Source: Phalacrocorax aristotelis
Taxonomy: Eukaryota > Chordata > Aves > Suliformes > Phalacrocoracidae
Reading direction: 5' to 3'
DNA length: 64,000 bases
Assembly (NCBI RefSeq): GCF_949628215.1
Contig: NC_134277.1
Location: forward strand, 992,001 to 1,056,000
The position numbers and the translations under genes are program-made. Below, one piece after another: positions 21,574 through 32,445 of this stretch. The notes beneath the pieces are model-generated. The model saw nothing but the letters and a program-made list of their open reading frames with translations. It was not told the origin of the DNA and ran no database searches. Within the stretch, counting starts at the first letter, position 1. Each line of letters starts with the position of its first letter.

Positions 21574-22995
21574 TTATCATAAAATCACAGGATGGTTTAT
21601 GTTGGAAGGGACCTTCCAAGGCCATCCAGTCCAACCCCCTGCCATGAGCAGGGACATCTCCCACTAGATCAGGTTGCTCAGAGCCCCGTCCAACCTGACC
21701 TTGAATGTTTCCAGGGATGGGGCATCTCCCACCCCTCTGGGCAACCTGGGCCAGTGCTTCACCACCCTCACTGTGAATTTTTTTTCCTTATATCCAGCCT
21801 AAATCTACCCTGCTTTAGTTTAAAACCACTGTTATCCCAAAAAGCAGGTTCATTCGCCCGGTGTGCAAAACGCCAAACTACACACAGAGCAAAGGTATTT
21901 TATTTAAGACATTTTTGTGCAAAGATGGGTGCTGGGTGGTAACCCACAAAGCTGCACCCCACACTGAGAAACTACAAGGCATTTATACACTTAAATATCT
22001 CAAGCACAGCTAATATCCACATACCTCAGCTAATAATCGGTTAATTTCTATCTCACTTGGATGTAACAGTACAGCTCACTTAACCCCCATGCTCATAGAT
22101 TAAGGGACTTACTGGGGGGGGGGGAGTTCCTGGCCTATGGCCTGATTTCTGGTATCATAACGAGGACAGTTCCCCGCACTGGGCACTTCGTTTTAATTCT
22201 TATCTACATCCCAATTAGCTGTTTTTCTTGACTACACATGTTATCACCCTGTTCTCAGCGGCTTCTGAGACGGGATGTTTGCTTTGATCAGTCTCTCAGC
22301 TCTCCTCAAGGACAGAGTCGTAAAACAAGTGCTTCTCTATCTCTCAGTTTCCTTCTCTGGCCTTTGACTTCTGTTTTGCCAGACTCGCATAGTTCATTGT
22401 TATGACTTCAGTGAACAGTTCCAAAAATTCCATTTTCTTAAGGATATCACCATCACCCCTTGGCCTGTCACAACAGGCCTTGCTAAAGAGGTCACCCCCA
22501 CCCTTCCCACAGCCCCCCTTTAAGCACTGGGAGGCCGCAATAAGGTCTCCCCGCAGCTTCTCTCCCCCAGGCTGAACAACCCCAGCTCTCCCAGCCCGGC
22601 CTCGCAGCAGGGGGGCTCCAGCCCCCGGAGCATTTCTGTGCCCCCTCTGGCCCCGCTCCAACAGCCCCGTGTCTGTCCCGTGCTGAGGAGCCCCGAGCTG
22701 GAGGCGGCGCTGCAGGGGGGTCTCACAGAGCGGGGCAGAGGGGCAGGACCCCCTCCCTCGCCCTGCTGCCTGCGCTGCTGGGGATGCAGCCCAGGGCATG
22801 GCTGGCTCTCTGGGCTGTGAGCGCACATGGCCGGCTCGTGTCCAGCTTTTCACCCCCCAGCACCCCCAAGTCCTTCTCCGCAGGGCTGCTCCCTATCCCC
22901 CCATCCCCCAGCCTGCGTTGGTACCGGGGGCTGCCCCGACCCAGGGGCAGGACCTTGCCCTTGGCCTTGCTGAACCTCATCCATCACTAACACCC
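21574..22995 (-). mobile_element. CR1 LINE (antisense), split by an LTR
   Basis: The reverse complement of a CR1 3' part. From 21574 it reads aaaatcacaggatgg, gttggaagggacc, then the gcatctcccacccctctgg block. It breaks at 21829 in gtttaaaaccac and resumes at 22450 with ccatcaccccttggcctg, continuing into the C-terminal reverse-transcriptase region to about 22990. Both parts align to the plus-strand CR1 at 51.6-52.6 kb, so this is one element with a later insertion. Confidence 0.88.
21830..22449 (-). mobile_element. Solo ERV LTR nested in CR1 (fossil)
   Basis: About 620 bases inserted in a CR1. It starts TGTTATCC and ends GGATATCA, inverted termini of the TG...CA type. Flanking host bases ccac / ccat look like a short, slightly diverged target duplication. 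On the minus strand an AATAAA lies near 21900. No gag, pol or env sequence is present. The LTR is younger than the CR1 it interrupts. Confidence 0.72.
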
Positions 22996-23034
22996 CCTCT
23001 CTGGCTTAAGCCTTATTTAGGCAGAGGCACCAGT

Positions 23035-23500
23035 CTTGGACTAGGCTGCGTCCCGCGTTACCCCGGCAACCGCGGTGGAAGGGGGGGGTGACCGCCCCTT
23101 GTAAACATCCGGTGGAAGCCCCGCCTTCCTCGCCGCCTCAAGCACCTCTTGCTCGCCTGACGCGGAAGTCCGCCTCTGTCCCAGAACTCATTGCGACAGC
23201 GCGGTCTCCCCCGCATGATGCCCGCCGGCCCCGCTGACTGGCCGAGCTCAACGGCGGCGCCATTTTTGGTGGCTGTACGCCACGTTCCTGCCGCTATTGG
23301 TGGAAGCGCCTCACGTGACCTCAGGAGCGCTCCGCCATTGGGTGGTGAGCCGGCCGCTTCCAGGTCGGGCCGGCAGTGGAGGAGCTGCGATGGCGGCCCG
23401 GGATGGCCCGGCCGGGGGTGGCCCTGCGCCCCCCCGCCCGGCCGGCCCCGAGCGATGCTGAGTGGTGCGCGGGACGCGTTACCTCACCCCAGCTTTGCCA
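23035..23500. promoter_or_regulatory. CpG-rich promoter-like block without an assigned gene
   Basis: The block carries GCCGCCATTTTTGG (YY1-like), CACGTGAC (E-box), GCCATTGGG (inverted CCAAT) and GCGGAAGTCC (ETS-like) within about 250 bases, the usual make-up of a broad housekeeping promoter. An ATG in GCTGCGATGGCGGCC at about 23389 opens only a short frame. Unmethylated CpG-island activity is inference. Confidence 0.5.
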
Positions 23501-23591
23501 TCTCCTTTCCCCCTGTGGGCTCTGCCCCTTTACCAGCCTCATCCCCTCCCAGGTGCGGCGCTGCACTCCTGTTCCTTACCTCTTCCCAGTG

Positions 23592-24165
23592 ACTGAGTCA
23601 CAGAATCGTTTATGATACAAAGGATCTCTAAGATTATCAGGTCCAACCCCAACCCAACACCCCCAGGTCTCCTAAACCACAGCCCCAAGTGCCACATCTG
23701 CACAGTGTTTGAACCCCCCCAGGGACAGTGACTCCCCCACCTCTCTGGGCAGCCTGTGCCAACCCCTGACCCCTCTGGCAGGGAAGGCATTTCCCTCACA
23801 CCCAACCTAAACCTCCCCTGGCGCAGCTTGAGGCCGTTCCCTCTCGTCCTGTCCCTGGTGACTTGGGAGCAGAGACCAGCCCCCCCCTCACTCCAGCCCC
23901 TCTCAGGCAGCTGCAGAGAGCGAGAAGGGCTCCCCTCAGCCCCCTCTTCTCCAGGCTAAACCCCCCCAGCTCCCCCAGCCGCCCCCCAGCACACTTGTGC
24001 TCCAGACCCTGCCCCAGCCCCGCTGCCCTTCTCTGGACACGCTCCAGTCCCTCAAGGCCCTTCTTGTCCCGAGGGGCCCAAACCTGAGCCCAGCATTCGA
24101 GGTGGGGCCTCCCCAGGGCCCAGCACAGGGGCCCCATCCCTGCCCGGCTCCTGCTGGATTCCTTA
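23592..24165 (-). mobile_element. CR1 LINE (antisense), 3' part
   Basis: Reverse-complement CR1: agtcacagaatcgtttatg at the 3' end, then tgactcccccacctctctgg, cctggtgacttgggagc and the ttctctggacacgctcc block. It closely matches the copies at 45.96-46.51 kb and 49.33-50.0 kb, so the three belong to one subfamily. Confidence 0.9.
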
Positions 24166-24344
24166 ATGCTGTGCCGTGACTCCCCAGCCGGGCACAGCCA
24201 GCTGGCTTTCCTGGCTCTTGCTCCATGTTGTCTGCCCAGTCCTGCGACAGGCAGAACTGGTGATGGCATTTACATCCACGGGCAGGGCTGCATGGCTTCT
24301 GACAGCCTCCCAAGAGTTTCCTGATGCCACAAGGAGCGGCTGAC

Positions 24345-24495
24345 AGAGCTGGGGGTGTTTAGCCTGGAGAAGACATTTAGACATGGCGCTTTGTGACATG
24401 GTTTAGTGCTGGGCCTGGCAGGGCTGAGTTAACGGTTGGACTCAATGGCCTTAGAGGTCTTTTCTAACCTAAACAATTCTATGATTCTGTGAATG
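24345..24495 (+). mobile_element. CR1 LINE, 3' terminal fragment
   Basis: ctgggggtgtttagcctgg, ggtttagtgctgggcctgg, ggactcaatggccttagagg and attctatgattctgtg in order: the last about 150 bases of a CR1, with an internal deletion of the middle 3' region. Confidence 0.85.
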
Positions 24496-25345
24496 CGAAG
24501 AAGTAATGAAAGGCAGCACCTCACCTGGGAGGGGATGAGGCTGGTAAAGGGGGACCATCCCTTCCCTCCTCCTGCAGACCACACTATTTCTGATAAAAAA
24601 TATTACAAATTCATCCCAGTTTTGCTATGCTTAGACCCAAATTTAGCTTTTCTGCTATGACCAGATTAATCACAGCCTTGCCTGGAATGAGCGTTGTGGC
24701 TCCCTGGCCACTGTTGGCCCTGCAGGACTCTCCTCTCCAGATGGTCCCAGTCCCCTTTTCCTCACCCAGGGTGGGTTCCGCTGCCTCATGACCATCGGCC
24801 AAGCCCAGCTGTCCCTACGGAGCTGCCTGCAGCCACTGCTGCTTCCCTCGCCGGTGTCCCACACATCCAGCCATTCTTCCTGGCAGCTGCCACAGTTGAA
24901 TTCCGGGACCTTTGCCTCCTGGTCCAGGACGGACCTCCTGTGGGCAGCCGTGACAGTGTCCCCACTACAGGGATCTGCTGAACAGTGCCTTCCTTCGGTA
25001 GTTTTAGAAAGAGAACGCTGCAGGGCTCTGCACAGTATGTCCCTGCCCGCTTTTGTAAGTGATAGCCGCAAAGTCTCATCAAAAAAGAGCATCTCCCTTT
25101 AATATCATACCCTAAAAACTTCTCTCCATTCACTCAGCTTAAATTCATAGTGGGAAAACCCAGAAAGCCAGGCACACTGCCTGCGCCAGGCAGACTGAAG
25201 CACCAACGGCAGCCAGGCTGCCCCAAAGACGCCAGGGATTCCTCCCCGCCTGGGCCTGGCGAGCGGCTGCTCCTTTGCGAGCACAACCCGGATGCAGACA
25301 GACAGACTGGAGGGTGTGACAACAAGGATGGTAATTTAAGATCAT
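24496..25345. other. Downstream flank of the KRAB gene, unassigned
   Basis: Unique sequence between CR1 copies and the 3' end of the KRAB gene. Minus-strand frames of up to 140 codons are present but show no domain and no clear splice sites. Confidence 0.4.
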
Positions 25346-25351
25346 TTTAAT
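25346..25351 (-). terminator. Probable polyadenylation signal (ATTAAA) of the KRAB gene
   Basis: Plus-strand tttaat, ATTAAA on the minus strand, about 335 bases past the stop codon at 25684-25686. Confidence 0.5.
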
Positions 25352-25683
25352 AAGATGACAGGATGCATCGCAGTGACCGGGCCCTGCCTGGCCAGAAAAT
25401 GTACCAACCAGCTGCCCGTTCTTCCCCCTTCGCTCCGTTTTCCTGTCCTTCCTCCTTTATCTGCGCTGATCCTTCCCTTTCCCTTGGCCTTTTCCACCCA
25501 TCAGACAATCCGTTTCCTCCGCAGGCACTGTGTACTGGGTTTTACACCCACTAATCCACCTCTCTACGTCTTTCACGGTGTTTCTTCCCTCAAACCGCCT
25601 CAGTTCTGTTTTGCCGTGGGGAAGAAGGTCCCAACTGTTCGCCTCCAGAGACAGGACAGTCGCCGCCGACCCGCCACGGCCGG

Positions 25684-28600
25684 TCAGCTGTCTATCTGAA
25701 CGATGGTGGGCCAGAATCCCCCACGCTGAGAGAAGCTGCTGAGCTCCAAGTTCTGGCATATGGAGTCCAACATGTGGTCGACGGTCCGTATCACCACTTT
25801 ATAGGCATCACGCAGCGATTCATAATTCGAATTAACAAGTTGTTGTCCTTTGAGATTTCGCTTAACATCAGGGGTCTGGATGGGCTGTGCCCTCTGTGCC
25901 TTGCGGCGAATGGACACCTTGGGGCGTGTCGCTTCCTTCTTCATCTCCACAGCCGCACTGGAGGGTGGGGGTGCAGCCACCACTCTATGAGGCGCTTCTG
26001 ACATCTTCCCTTGGGACCTGCCCCGACTCCGTGGCCGGCAGCGTGCAGCCTCCTGCTTTGCAGGACAAAATGCCCTAGACGTTCCCTTTGCAGGGTTGTC
26101 TTCTGCCTTAGCAGGAGGAACAGTTGCTGAAATGGCAGGTTTGGAAAGACAGCACGCGTCGGAGGAATGTCGGAGACACGCCAACTGCTTTTTGGCGCAA
26201 GGCTTGCAAAACCACACGGTTTGCTTGGATTTCCTGACGATTCGCCCTACCTGGGGTCCTCGCTTCTCCAGCCTGTGAAGCATGGCCTGAGGCTTACGAA
26301 GACGAGTAACTTTATTAACTCTCTCCTGGTAAGGAATTATTTGCACGTGGCAGTATTCGTGGTCCTGAAACACTGAGGCAGAAACCTCGCTGTTTCTGCA
26401 GTAGTCGTGTTCTCTCAGAGGACACGGTTGTGGGGCACAAGGCAAGAGCTGTGTCATGCTCATTGTGGAGTAACAGTGGTCTTTCAAAATAGTCTCCTTC
26501 AGATCCACAACCCTATTTTCTGGGAGAAATGTTGCTTCTACCAAGGTGCATTGACCGTTTTGGCCGCTCCTTTGAAACCCCTCCCCATACAGATGCTCCT
26601 GAGGATCTGCGTTTTTGTTCTGCTCTTCCAGCGCTGGATGAGGTGAGAATCCTCTGCTTTGGGTTACATTTTCCATGACTCCTTGATTATCACCCTCTGC
26701 TCCCTCCTTCCCAGGCCCAAAGTCCACCCGTGCCTGCTCTCGGCTTTCTGCCGGCTGCACTCCTCCAGCGGCTGCTGCCACCAGCAACTCGCTCCTACCT
26801 GTGACGGATGTGAGCTTGTTCAGCAGTCTTCTAGAGTAGAGACGCCACTGCCTGTACTGTCCTCCTGCTGGGAGAGTGTTGGGAAGAGCTTACCTACTTC
26901 CCGGCTTGGGCATCGTGACGGGACAGGGAGAGGGGGAGATGTGCTGAAGGCACGGGGTGGATGCTGACAGCCTGCCCGCTCTCCAGTGAGAAGGAGCTGC
27001 TCTCCCTGGTTCAGGGGCCACCCGGCATCCCCAACCTCCGCCTGGGCAGGTGGGAGAATCGTGCCCTGCCTACAGGGGCTGCCTGTGCAGGGGTGGGAGA
27101 AGCCCCGGCAGCGGTGCCTGACTGCGGCAGAGGTGGCTGGAGCCCACCTTGGGCTCTTTGCTCCAGGATCTGGTGGTGAGGAAGGGAGGGGACACGACCA
27201 GGACTCACCTGGGCACGGTCTCTGCATCCCTTCCTCCGGCACACAACACCCGCCAGCACTGGGCCACCAGAGTGAGGGAGGCTCCTCCAGCCAGCTCCTG
27301 TCCCCGTTGCATCCTGCAGGGAAACCAAGCGGACGTCACCTCCCTGGCCGGGGAAGCCCTTTGGCTCCACAGCCATGGGGGACAGAGGAAGCCCCCTTTG
27401 CCACCAGCCACCAAGACACGACAACCCTGCTCACAGGTGGCCAAAAGCAGGGACGACTCTCCGTGGGATGAGAGCAGCAGATCTGCAACGTCTCTGCGGA
27501 GCCACAGCTTTAGAGGCTGGAGGGAAAGGGGGGCAATGCCTCAGAAGAGGCAGCGAGGAGGGATTTGGACAGGAGGGCAAGTGGGGAGCCCAGAGACAGG
27601 TCACAGCTAGGGAGAAGCGGAGCTTGGGGCGGCCTTTGTGATGTGCCCCCACTCCCCGTTGAGGTCCTGCAGGGGTTGGATCATTCCTGCTCACCTGGAG
27701 AGGGGCTGCCGGGTCTGTCCTGCCTCGCTGGGCTTTGCGGCATGCAGACCCATGGCGCTTCCCCGCGCTCCATCCGGTACACGATGTCAGGTTTGGGGCC
27801 AGGGTAACCTGGGGGTGGAGCAGAGCGTGTTCGAATGCAAAACGTTAGGAATGAATTGTTAACACGAGGAAATAACAGTCTTCTCTGCAACAGCCCACAC
27901 TGCAATTCCCCATGACCGGAAGAACCCAAGCAGAAACAACACTGAAACATGGAAAAAAGCAAGCGAAATGTTGGAGCTGCTCCCAGAGATCAATTTATTC
28001 ACATGGACAAGGGCAGAGCCATGATGGGAGAAGGGGAACCAGCTCCCAACTCCGCTGAGAGGCTTTCCTGGCAAGGGATTCTGCTGCTCACTTTAGGAGT
28101 GGCTGTGGGGCATGGGGCATCCTCCCAGGTGCCCGGCTCAGACCCTTTATGCCGGTAACTGGAGATCTCCCGTCCTGGTGGCAGTAGGATGAGTCCTCTG
28201 AAGGGACCATGCTGGTTCAGGGAACGCTGCTGTGGTCCGCTCCCCTGCGCCTTGCCTGGTACGTGCTAATCCTGCCCCGCTGAGCGCCCAGGGGAGGGGA
28301 CAGAGCCACTGGTGTTTTTCCAGCACCAAACTCCCCCAGGACCACGGGTGCTCAGGGCAGTTACCCCAGACATGTCACTGTAGCTCAAAACACACCTATA
28401 GCGCCAGAAGCAGCGTGGATGTGACAGACCCAAGGATCCCCCACCCCTGCTGCGGCCCCACCGGAGTGAAAACCGCAGGGTTACCCAGGGACGTCAGGAG
28501 CTCGTAGTTGTCCAGCATGACGCGGTGGTAGAGCTCCTGCTGCTGCTCCGCCAGGGTGTCCCACTCGGCGCGGCTCAGGTACACGGCGACATCCTCGAAG

Positions 28601-28868
28601 GTCACAGCTCCCTGCCCGACATGGGCCGCAGCCCCGTCACCCCCCGCCCTCCAGGTGGGGAAGGGGGCTTTGTGACGGGTTTGTGTTCCAGGTGCCATTC
28701 CCACCCCCAGGCCAAAACCGTTGCGGGGTGATGTCACGGTGGGGTGATGTCATGGGGGGGGGGTGGTGAAGTCACGGGGGTTGAGGGAGTGCAGGGGGTT
28801 GGGGGGTTGATGTCATGGGGGGGCACTGCAGGGCCGGGCCTAGCTCCTACCTGCATCTGCCCTGCCAT
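25684..28868 (-). CDS. KRAB-domain protein without C2H2 fingers (four exons, 457 residues)
   Basis: Probable nuclear regulator. Minus-strand exons at 28851-28868, 28485-28611, 27695-27808 and 25684-26798 close in phase (0, 1, 1) to 457 residues. The leader is MAGQMQ. KRAB-A occupies about residues 7-48 ([34 protein letters not shown]). A KRAB-B-like exon follows with [17 protein letters not shown]. The last exon, where birds usually encode a finger array, has no C2H2 finger. It has three spaced DH/EH-Tyr-Cys motifs (DHCY near 193, EHDYC near 216, DHEYC near 232), a CKPC-x6-C-x2-H cluster near residues 284-297, a long basic Pro/Ala/Lys segment, and a hydrophobic tail [23 protein letters not shown]1, a human neighbour, does not look similar. 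I do not recognise the C-terminal region. Confidence 0.82.
26799..27694 (-). other. Intron of the KRAB-only gene
   Basis: Unique intron of about 0.9 kb. It could hide an alternative exon, since phase-1 ends would allow one, but I see none with both good splice sites and a convincing frame. Confidence 0.5.
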
Positions 28869-29400
28869 GGCGCCGAGGGGGCCCTGCCGACGTCCCGCTC
28901 CTCTCCTGGGGGTCCCTGTCCCTGCTCCACTCCCGGGGGTCCCACTCCCTGCCGGGCCGACACGTGAAGCCTCAGAGCGTCGCTTCCGGTGCGCCTGCCG
29001 GCCACAGGCTCCGCGCCGGAAGTAGGCCGCGTGACGCGGCGCCCCCCCGCCCCCCCAACACGAGCTGCGCGGGCACCTCCTTCCGCCGCCACCGCCCACA
29101 AGCTTCCGGCCGGAGTCCCAGCCCTTCCGTAAGCCGCCATGGCCGACCGGAAGTGTGGCCAGCGTGCACGTGACCCGCTGCCATGGCAATCCGAGGGGCG
29201 TGGCCGCGCTGCACGTGACCAGCGCGGGGCGCTCGGCGCCGCCATTTTGCGCACCGGCCCGCCCCCTCCCCCACCACGTGACGGGCCGCGGCGCCGCCAT
29301 TGGCCCGTCGGGGTCACTTACGGCGCGGCCTCCCCTGGCCTGGTTCCCCCCGCCTCGAGTTTCATCCTCGTTAATTACGCGGCGATCGTGGCCGTAATGA
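28860..29400. promoter_or_regulatory. CpG-island promoter of the KRAB-only gene, possibly bidirectional
   Basis: Dense CpG with at least four ETS-type CTTCCGG/CCGGAAGT sites (28983, 29016, 29103, 29148), several CACGTGAC E-boxes (29167, 29212, 29275), GCCGCCATTTTG (YY1-like) at 29240 and GCCGCCATTGG (inverted CCAAT) near 29294. The KRAB gene's ATG (28866-28868) lies at its left edge. Sites in both orientations and no TATA suggest a broad, perhaps two-way promoter; no plus-strand gene is proven. Confidence 0.65.
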
Positions 29401-29439
29401 GCGGCCGGTGCCAAGGGCGGTTCGTCGTGCCCTAAACCG

Positions 29440-31614
29440 GGCCTGAAGGTGCTTTATCCAAGCCTGGAATTGGGCAGCCCGAGGCCTCTGCACGGACCTC
29501 CCTGCATCGGCGGGTCTGAAACCCGCTGCCGTTTCATTAAATCCCTCGTGAATGTTAAATTTGAAGATGGAGGTGTTAAACCGAAGGTGTGTCCGAAATA
29601 CACTTGAGAACGGAAAATACCCGCAGGGAGCGGCCCCGTCCCTGCCCCAGGAGCGCGGCGGGGCAGCCTGAATGTGCCCTCTCTGGCGATCTGCCGATTG
29701 CCAGTGAACGCGACCAGGAGAGGTGTGCGGAATGGTGCCTCCTGGGAGCAACAGCTCGGCGAGGGAGCTACAAACGCCACCCAAAAGAATCGGACGTGGC
29801 ATCCCCGGGAAGTGAAGATCCCTTGTAACCTTACACTGAATTGGACATGATGTCCCTGGAAGGTGGAAATCCCTGGGAATCTTGTAGGTTGGGGGGACCC
29901 CCACCCCACGGCGAACCCCCACACCACAGATATAACATTCCCTTATCCCCAGGTTGGTGTATTCAGGCTCCTGACAAGTGGGGTGGCTGTGCTCGCTGTG
30001 ACCTGCCTCCTTATGAATGTACTTGATCCTTTAAGCATTTTTTGTCCAATCCGGATAGTACAATTGACACACAAAAAACCTCCTACCCCAGGAGGCTAAT
30101 GAGTTGTTTATGGATAATTAGTTGTAAATCGTTAATGTGGGACCCCATAGGAACACGGTATATCCCAGAACTCCGAACCTTTGTATGGGGTATGTGTCCT
30201 TGTTGGGGTTTTCCAGTACCAGGGTTTCAACCTGGGGATCCCACATGTAATGGAAGCATTACCAATTGAGAGACTCCGTTAATGCACGGAGGTGGAGGGC
30301 AGAGCTGAGGTGTTAGCCGTGGGTGCAGGGCACTGGGGGGGAGAAAACCCAGCTAAAATGCATTCCCTAGCGAGGAGCTGCTATTTTTATGCACTTTGCC
30401 AATTTCTGTGATTATTGCAGAGTTTCTGCTGTTGGAGGGCAGTGCCAGCCCCTCAGTGGGAGCCTATGCAAGGCCGCTTGTGCAGCATGGCTGATCTGTG
30501 GGTCAATCTTTGTCCCACACATGTTCCCTCCAACCTGCTGCGCTCTGCAGGCCACTGTTAAACTCCAGCCGCTGACTCTGGAGGAGAAAAGCCACAACCA
30601 CCCCACCAAGGCTGCACAATGCAAACTCCGGGACAAAGTGCGCAGGCGCCTTTGGTAAATTGTTTTAAGTTCTGCTACTGGTATTCCAGAGGGTGAAAGA
30701 AAAGAAAAAAAAGATGGTAATACCTGCTTAGGGCTTGGCCAATATTTCTTTCCAAACAAGAACTGCAGGTCAACAGAGACAGAAATGTTGATTGCATTTC
30801 CCTAACGGCAGTTTAACAAACTCCTTGTTTTCAAGTTTAATAAACTCCTTGCTTTCAAGTTTGTCCGTACAGGGTGGTGCTGCACCGGGTCATTATGAGG
30901 ACATTGACTTCTCACGGTTGCCTGCACCCTGCGAACATCTGGGTCAAAAGAACAAAAAAGCAGTTCTCTGTCCCACCTGAATGTTTTCAGGAGGAAATTC
31001 CTTTATTTTAGCTCCAATTAAGTTTTTAAAGCTATTTTCCTCTAAACTTGTCGCATCAGTCTTTCACGCACTTCACATTCTCCTCCTCCTGCGGAAGGAC
31101 CCCTTTTTATCTCTTTTACCCTGGTGCTTTGCTGACACTCCTGGCTCTGCAGAGACTTTTGCTGATCCTCAAGGTGTCCGTGGCTCCGGCGACGTTGCTG
31201 TGATGAATCTTCGTTGCACAGGAAAGCCAGACGAGCTGGCCAGGAGTGGGGAGGAGATCGCTGTCGTCTCCCATGCCCGTCACCCTGGGACCAGTGCTGC
31301 AAGACGGAGCTGAAAGCCCCGAGGCAGCCAGGAGAGACCCCAGTGCCTCGGGGAGACCCCAGTGCCATGGAGAGGCCCCAGTGCCACGGAGAGACCCCAG
31401 TGCCTCGGGCATCGGTGCCAAGGCCCCACCAGAGCACCCGGGCTGTCTGCCTGGGCCTTCCTTCACCTCACCGACCTGGGGAGGGAAACAAAATGCCCCC
31501 CACCTGGCAGAGCCCAGCTGCAGCTCCCAGCAGTAAATGGGGGCAGCCAGCGGGGTGTGTGGCACCGCAGTAGGACAGTGCCAGGCCAGTAACAGTAGGT
31601 TAGAGGTATTTTAG
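29440..31614. other. Intergenic, unassigned
   Basis: Moderate GC. 29.9-30.3 kb has the low-complexity look of a decayed repeat, which I cannot name. 31330-31405 holds four short copies of a cagtgccaygga-gagaccc unit. No coding exon supported. Confidence 0.4.
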
Positions 31615-31619
31615 TTTAT

Positions 31620-31690
31620 ATATATGGGCTAGATGATCTCCAGAGGTCCCTGCCAGCCTCAATGGTCCTGTGACTCAGTGATTCATCGCT
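31620..31690 (+). mobile_element. CR1 LINE 3' terminal scrap
   Basis: gggctagatgatctccagagg, ccctgccagcctcaatgg and cctgtgactcagtgattc match the CR1 3' end. Confidence 0.7.
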
Positions 31691-31699
31691 ACCACAAAA

Positions 31700-32445
31700 T
31701 AAGGAAAACCAGGGAAAATAATAAGGAAAATCAGGACAAACAGAGCAAGGACGAAGAGAATTATCCTGCAACCCACAGTTATCCTGCATGGCATAGCTCT
31801 GGGCCGTTCCCATTCTCCTCTGCTCCGTACCTCTCCATGAGATGCTCCGCTTGCTCTTCCATTAAATGGGGTACGTCCCGTCACCATACCACTTGCCCCC
31901 TTCTCCCGCGCCATGGCTCAGACCATCCCCATCAGCTTGGCGACCTGCTGGTCCCGTTCGGCGTTGGCTGCTCAGTTGTTGAAGCCATGGTGCCCACTGC
32001 CACGCTGTGGGATCACGTCCTGGAGCCCTCCGTTGCCACAATACCCAGGCAGCGACCTCCCCGCCAGGTCTTCTGCACGGGTGAGACGATCGTGTGCCTC
32101 AAACCATCAGCTCCAAAAATGTCCTGCTGCCTCTGTGCAGCCTCCTCATCCTCCTTGATGGATTGGCCCAGTTCGGTTACCTGCAGCAGTGTGGGGGTGC
32201 CTGGCGAGGCAGGACGGCCTGACGCAATGAGTAATTCCTTTCTACGCCTCAGCGAGGGCAGCTCTTGGATCAAAAATATCAGCCGTGTCAACGACCGCGA
32301 TGCCCTTGCCGTTGCAGCACTCTTGTGCACAGCTTGCGGTCACTGGCTCAGTCACAGACTTGGACTTGAACAGGCGTTTTCCGAGGAGGAGCCTCATCCC
32401 TGAGCCCCCCGCCGTCCCCAGGCGGCACGGGAATGGGAGCACGCT
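31700..32445 (-). pseudogene. Decayed GIMAP-family (immunity-associated) GTPase
   Basis: Minus-strand frames give a run of GIMAP-like pieces in the right order: LLLGKRLFKSKSVTEPVTAS after a ruined P-loop, then VVDTADIFDPRAALAEA (the G3 DTP region, Pro lost), then TLLQVTELGQSIKEDEEAA, QDIFGADGLRHTIV, and further on NAERDQQVAKLMGMV, which corresponds to the family's conserved C-terminal RA..AQV..LM..V segment. At least one frame shift and several stops separate them. GIMAPs are septin-like lymphocyte GTPases; in humans they sit beside ZNF775/REPIN1. Loss of the P-loop GKS and the G4 motif makes a working GTPase unlikely. Confidence 0.72.

Noticed and set aside
25684-28868. Identity of the KRAB-only gene as KRBA1
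   Set aside because: KRBA1 is a 7q36 neighbour with a KRAB part, but its C-terminal repeats do not resemble this protein.
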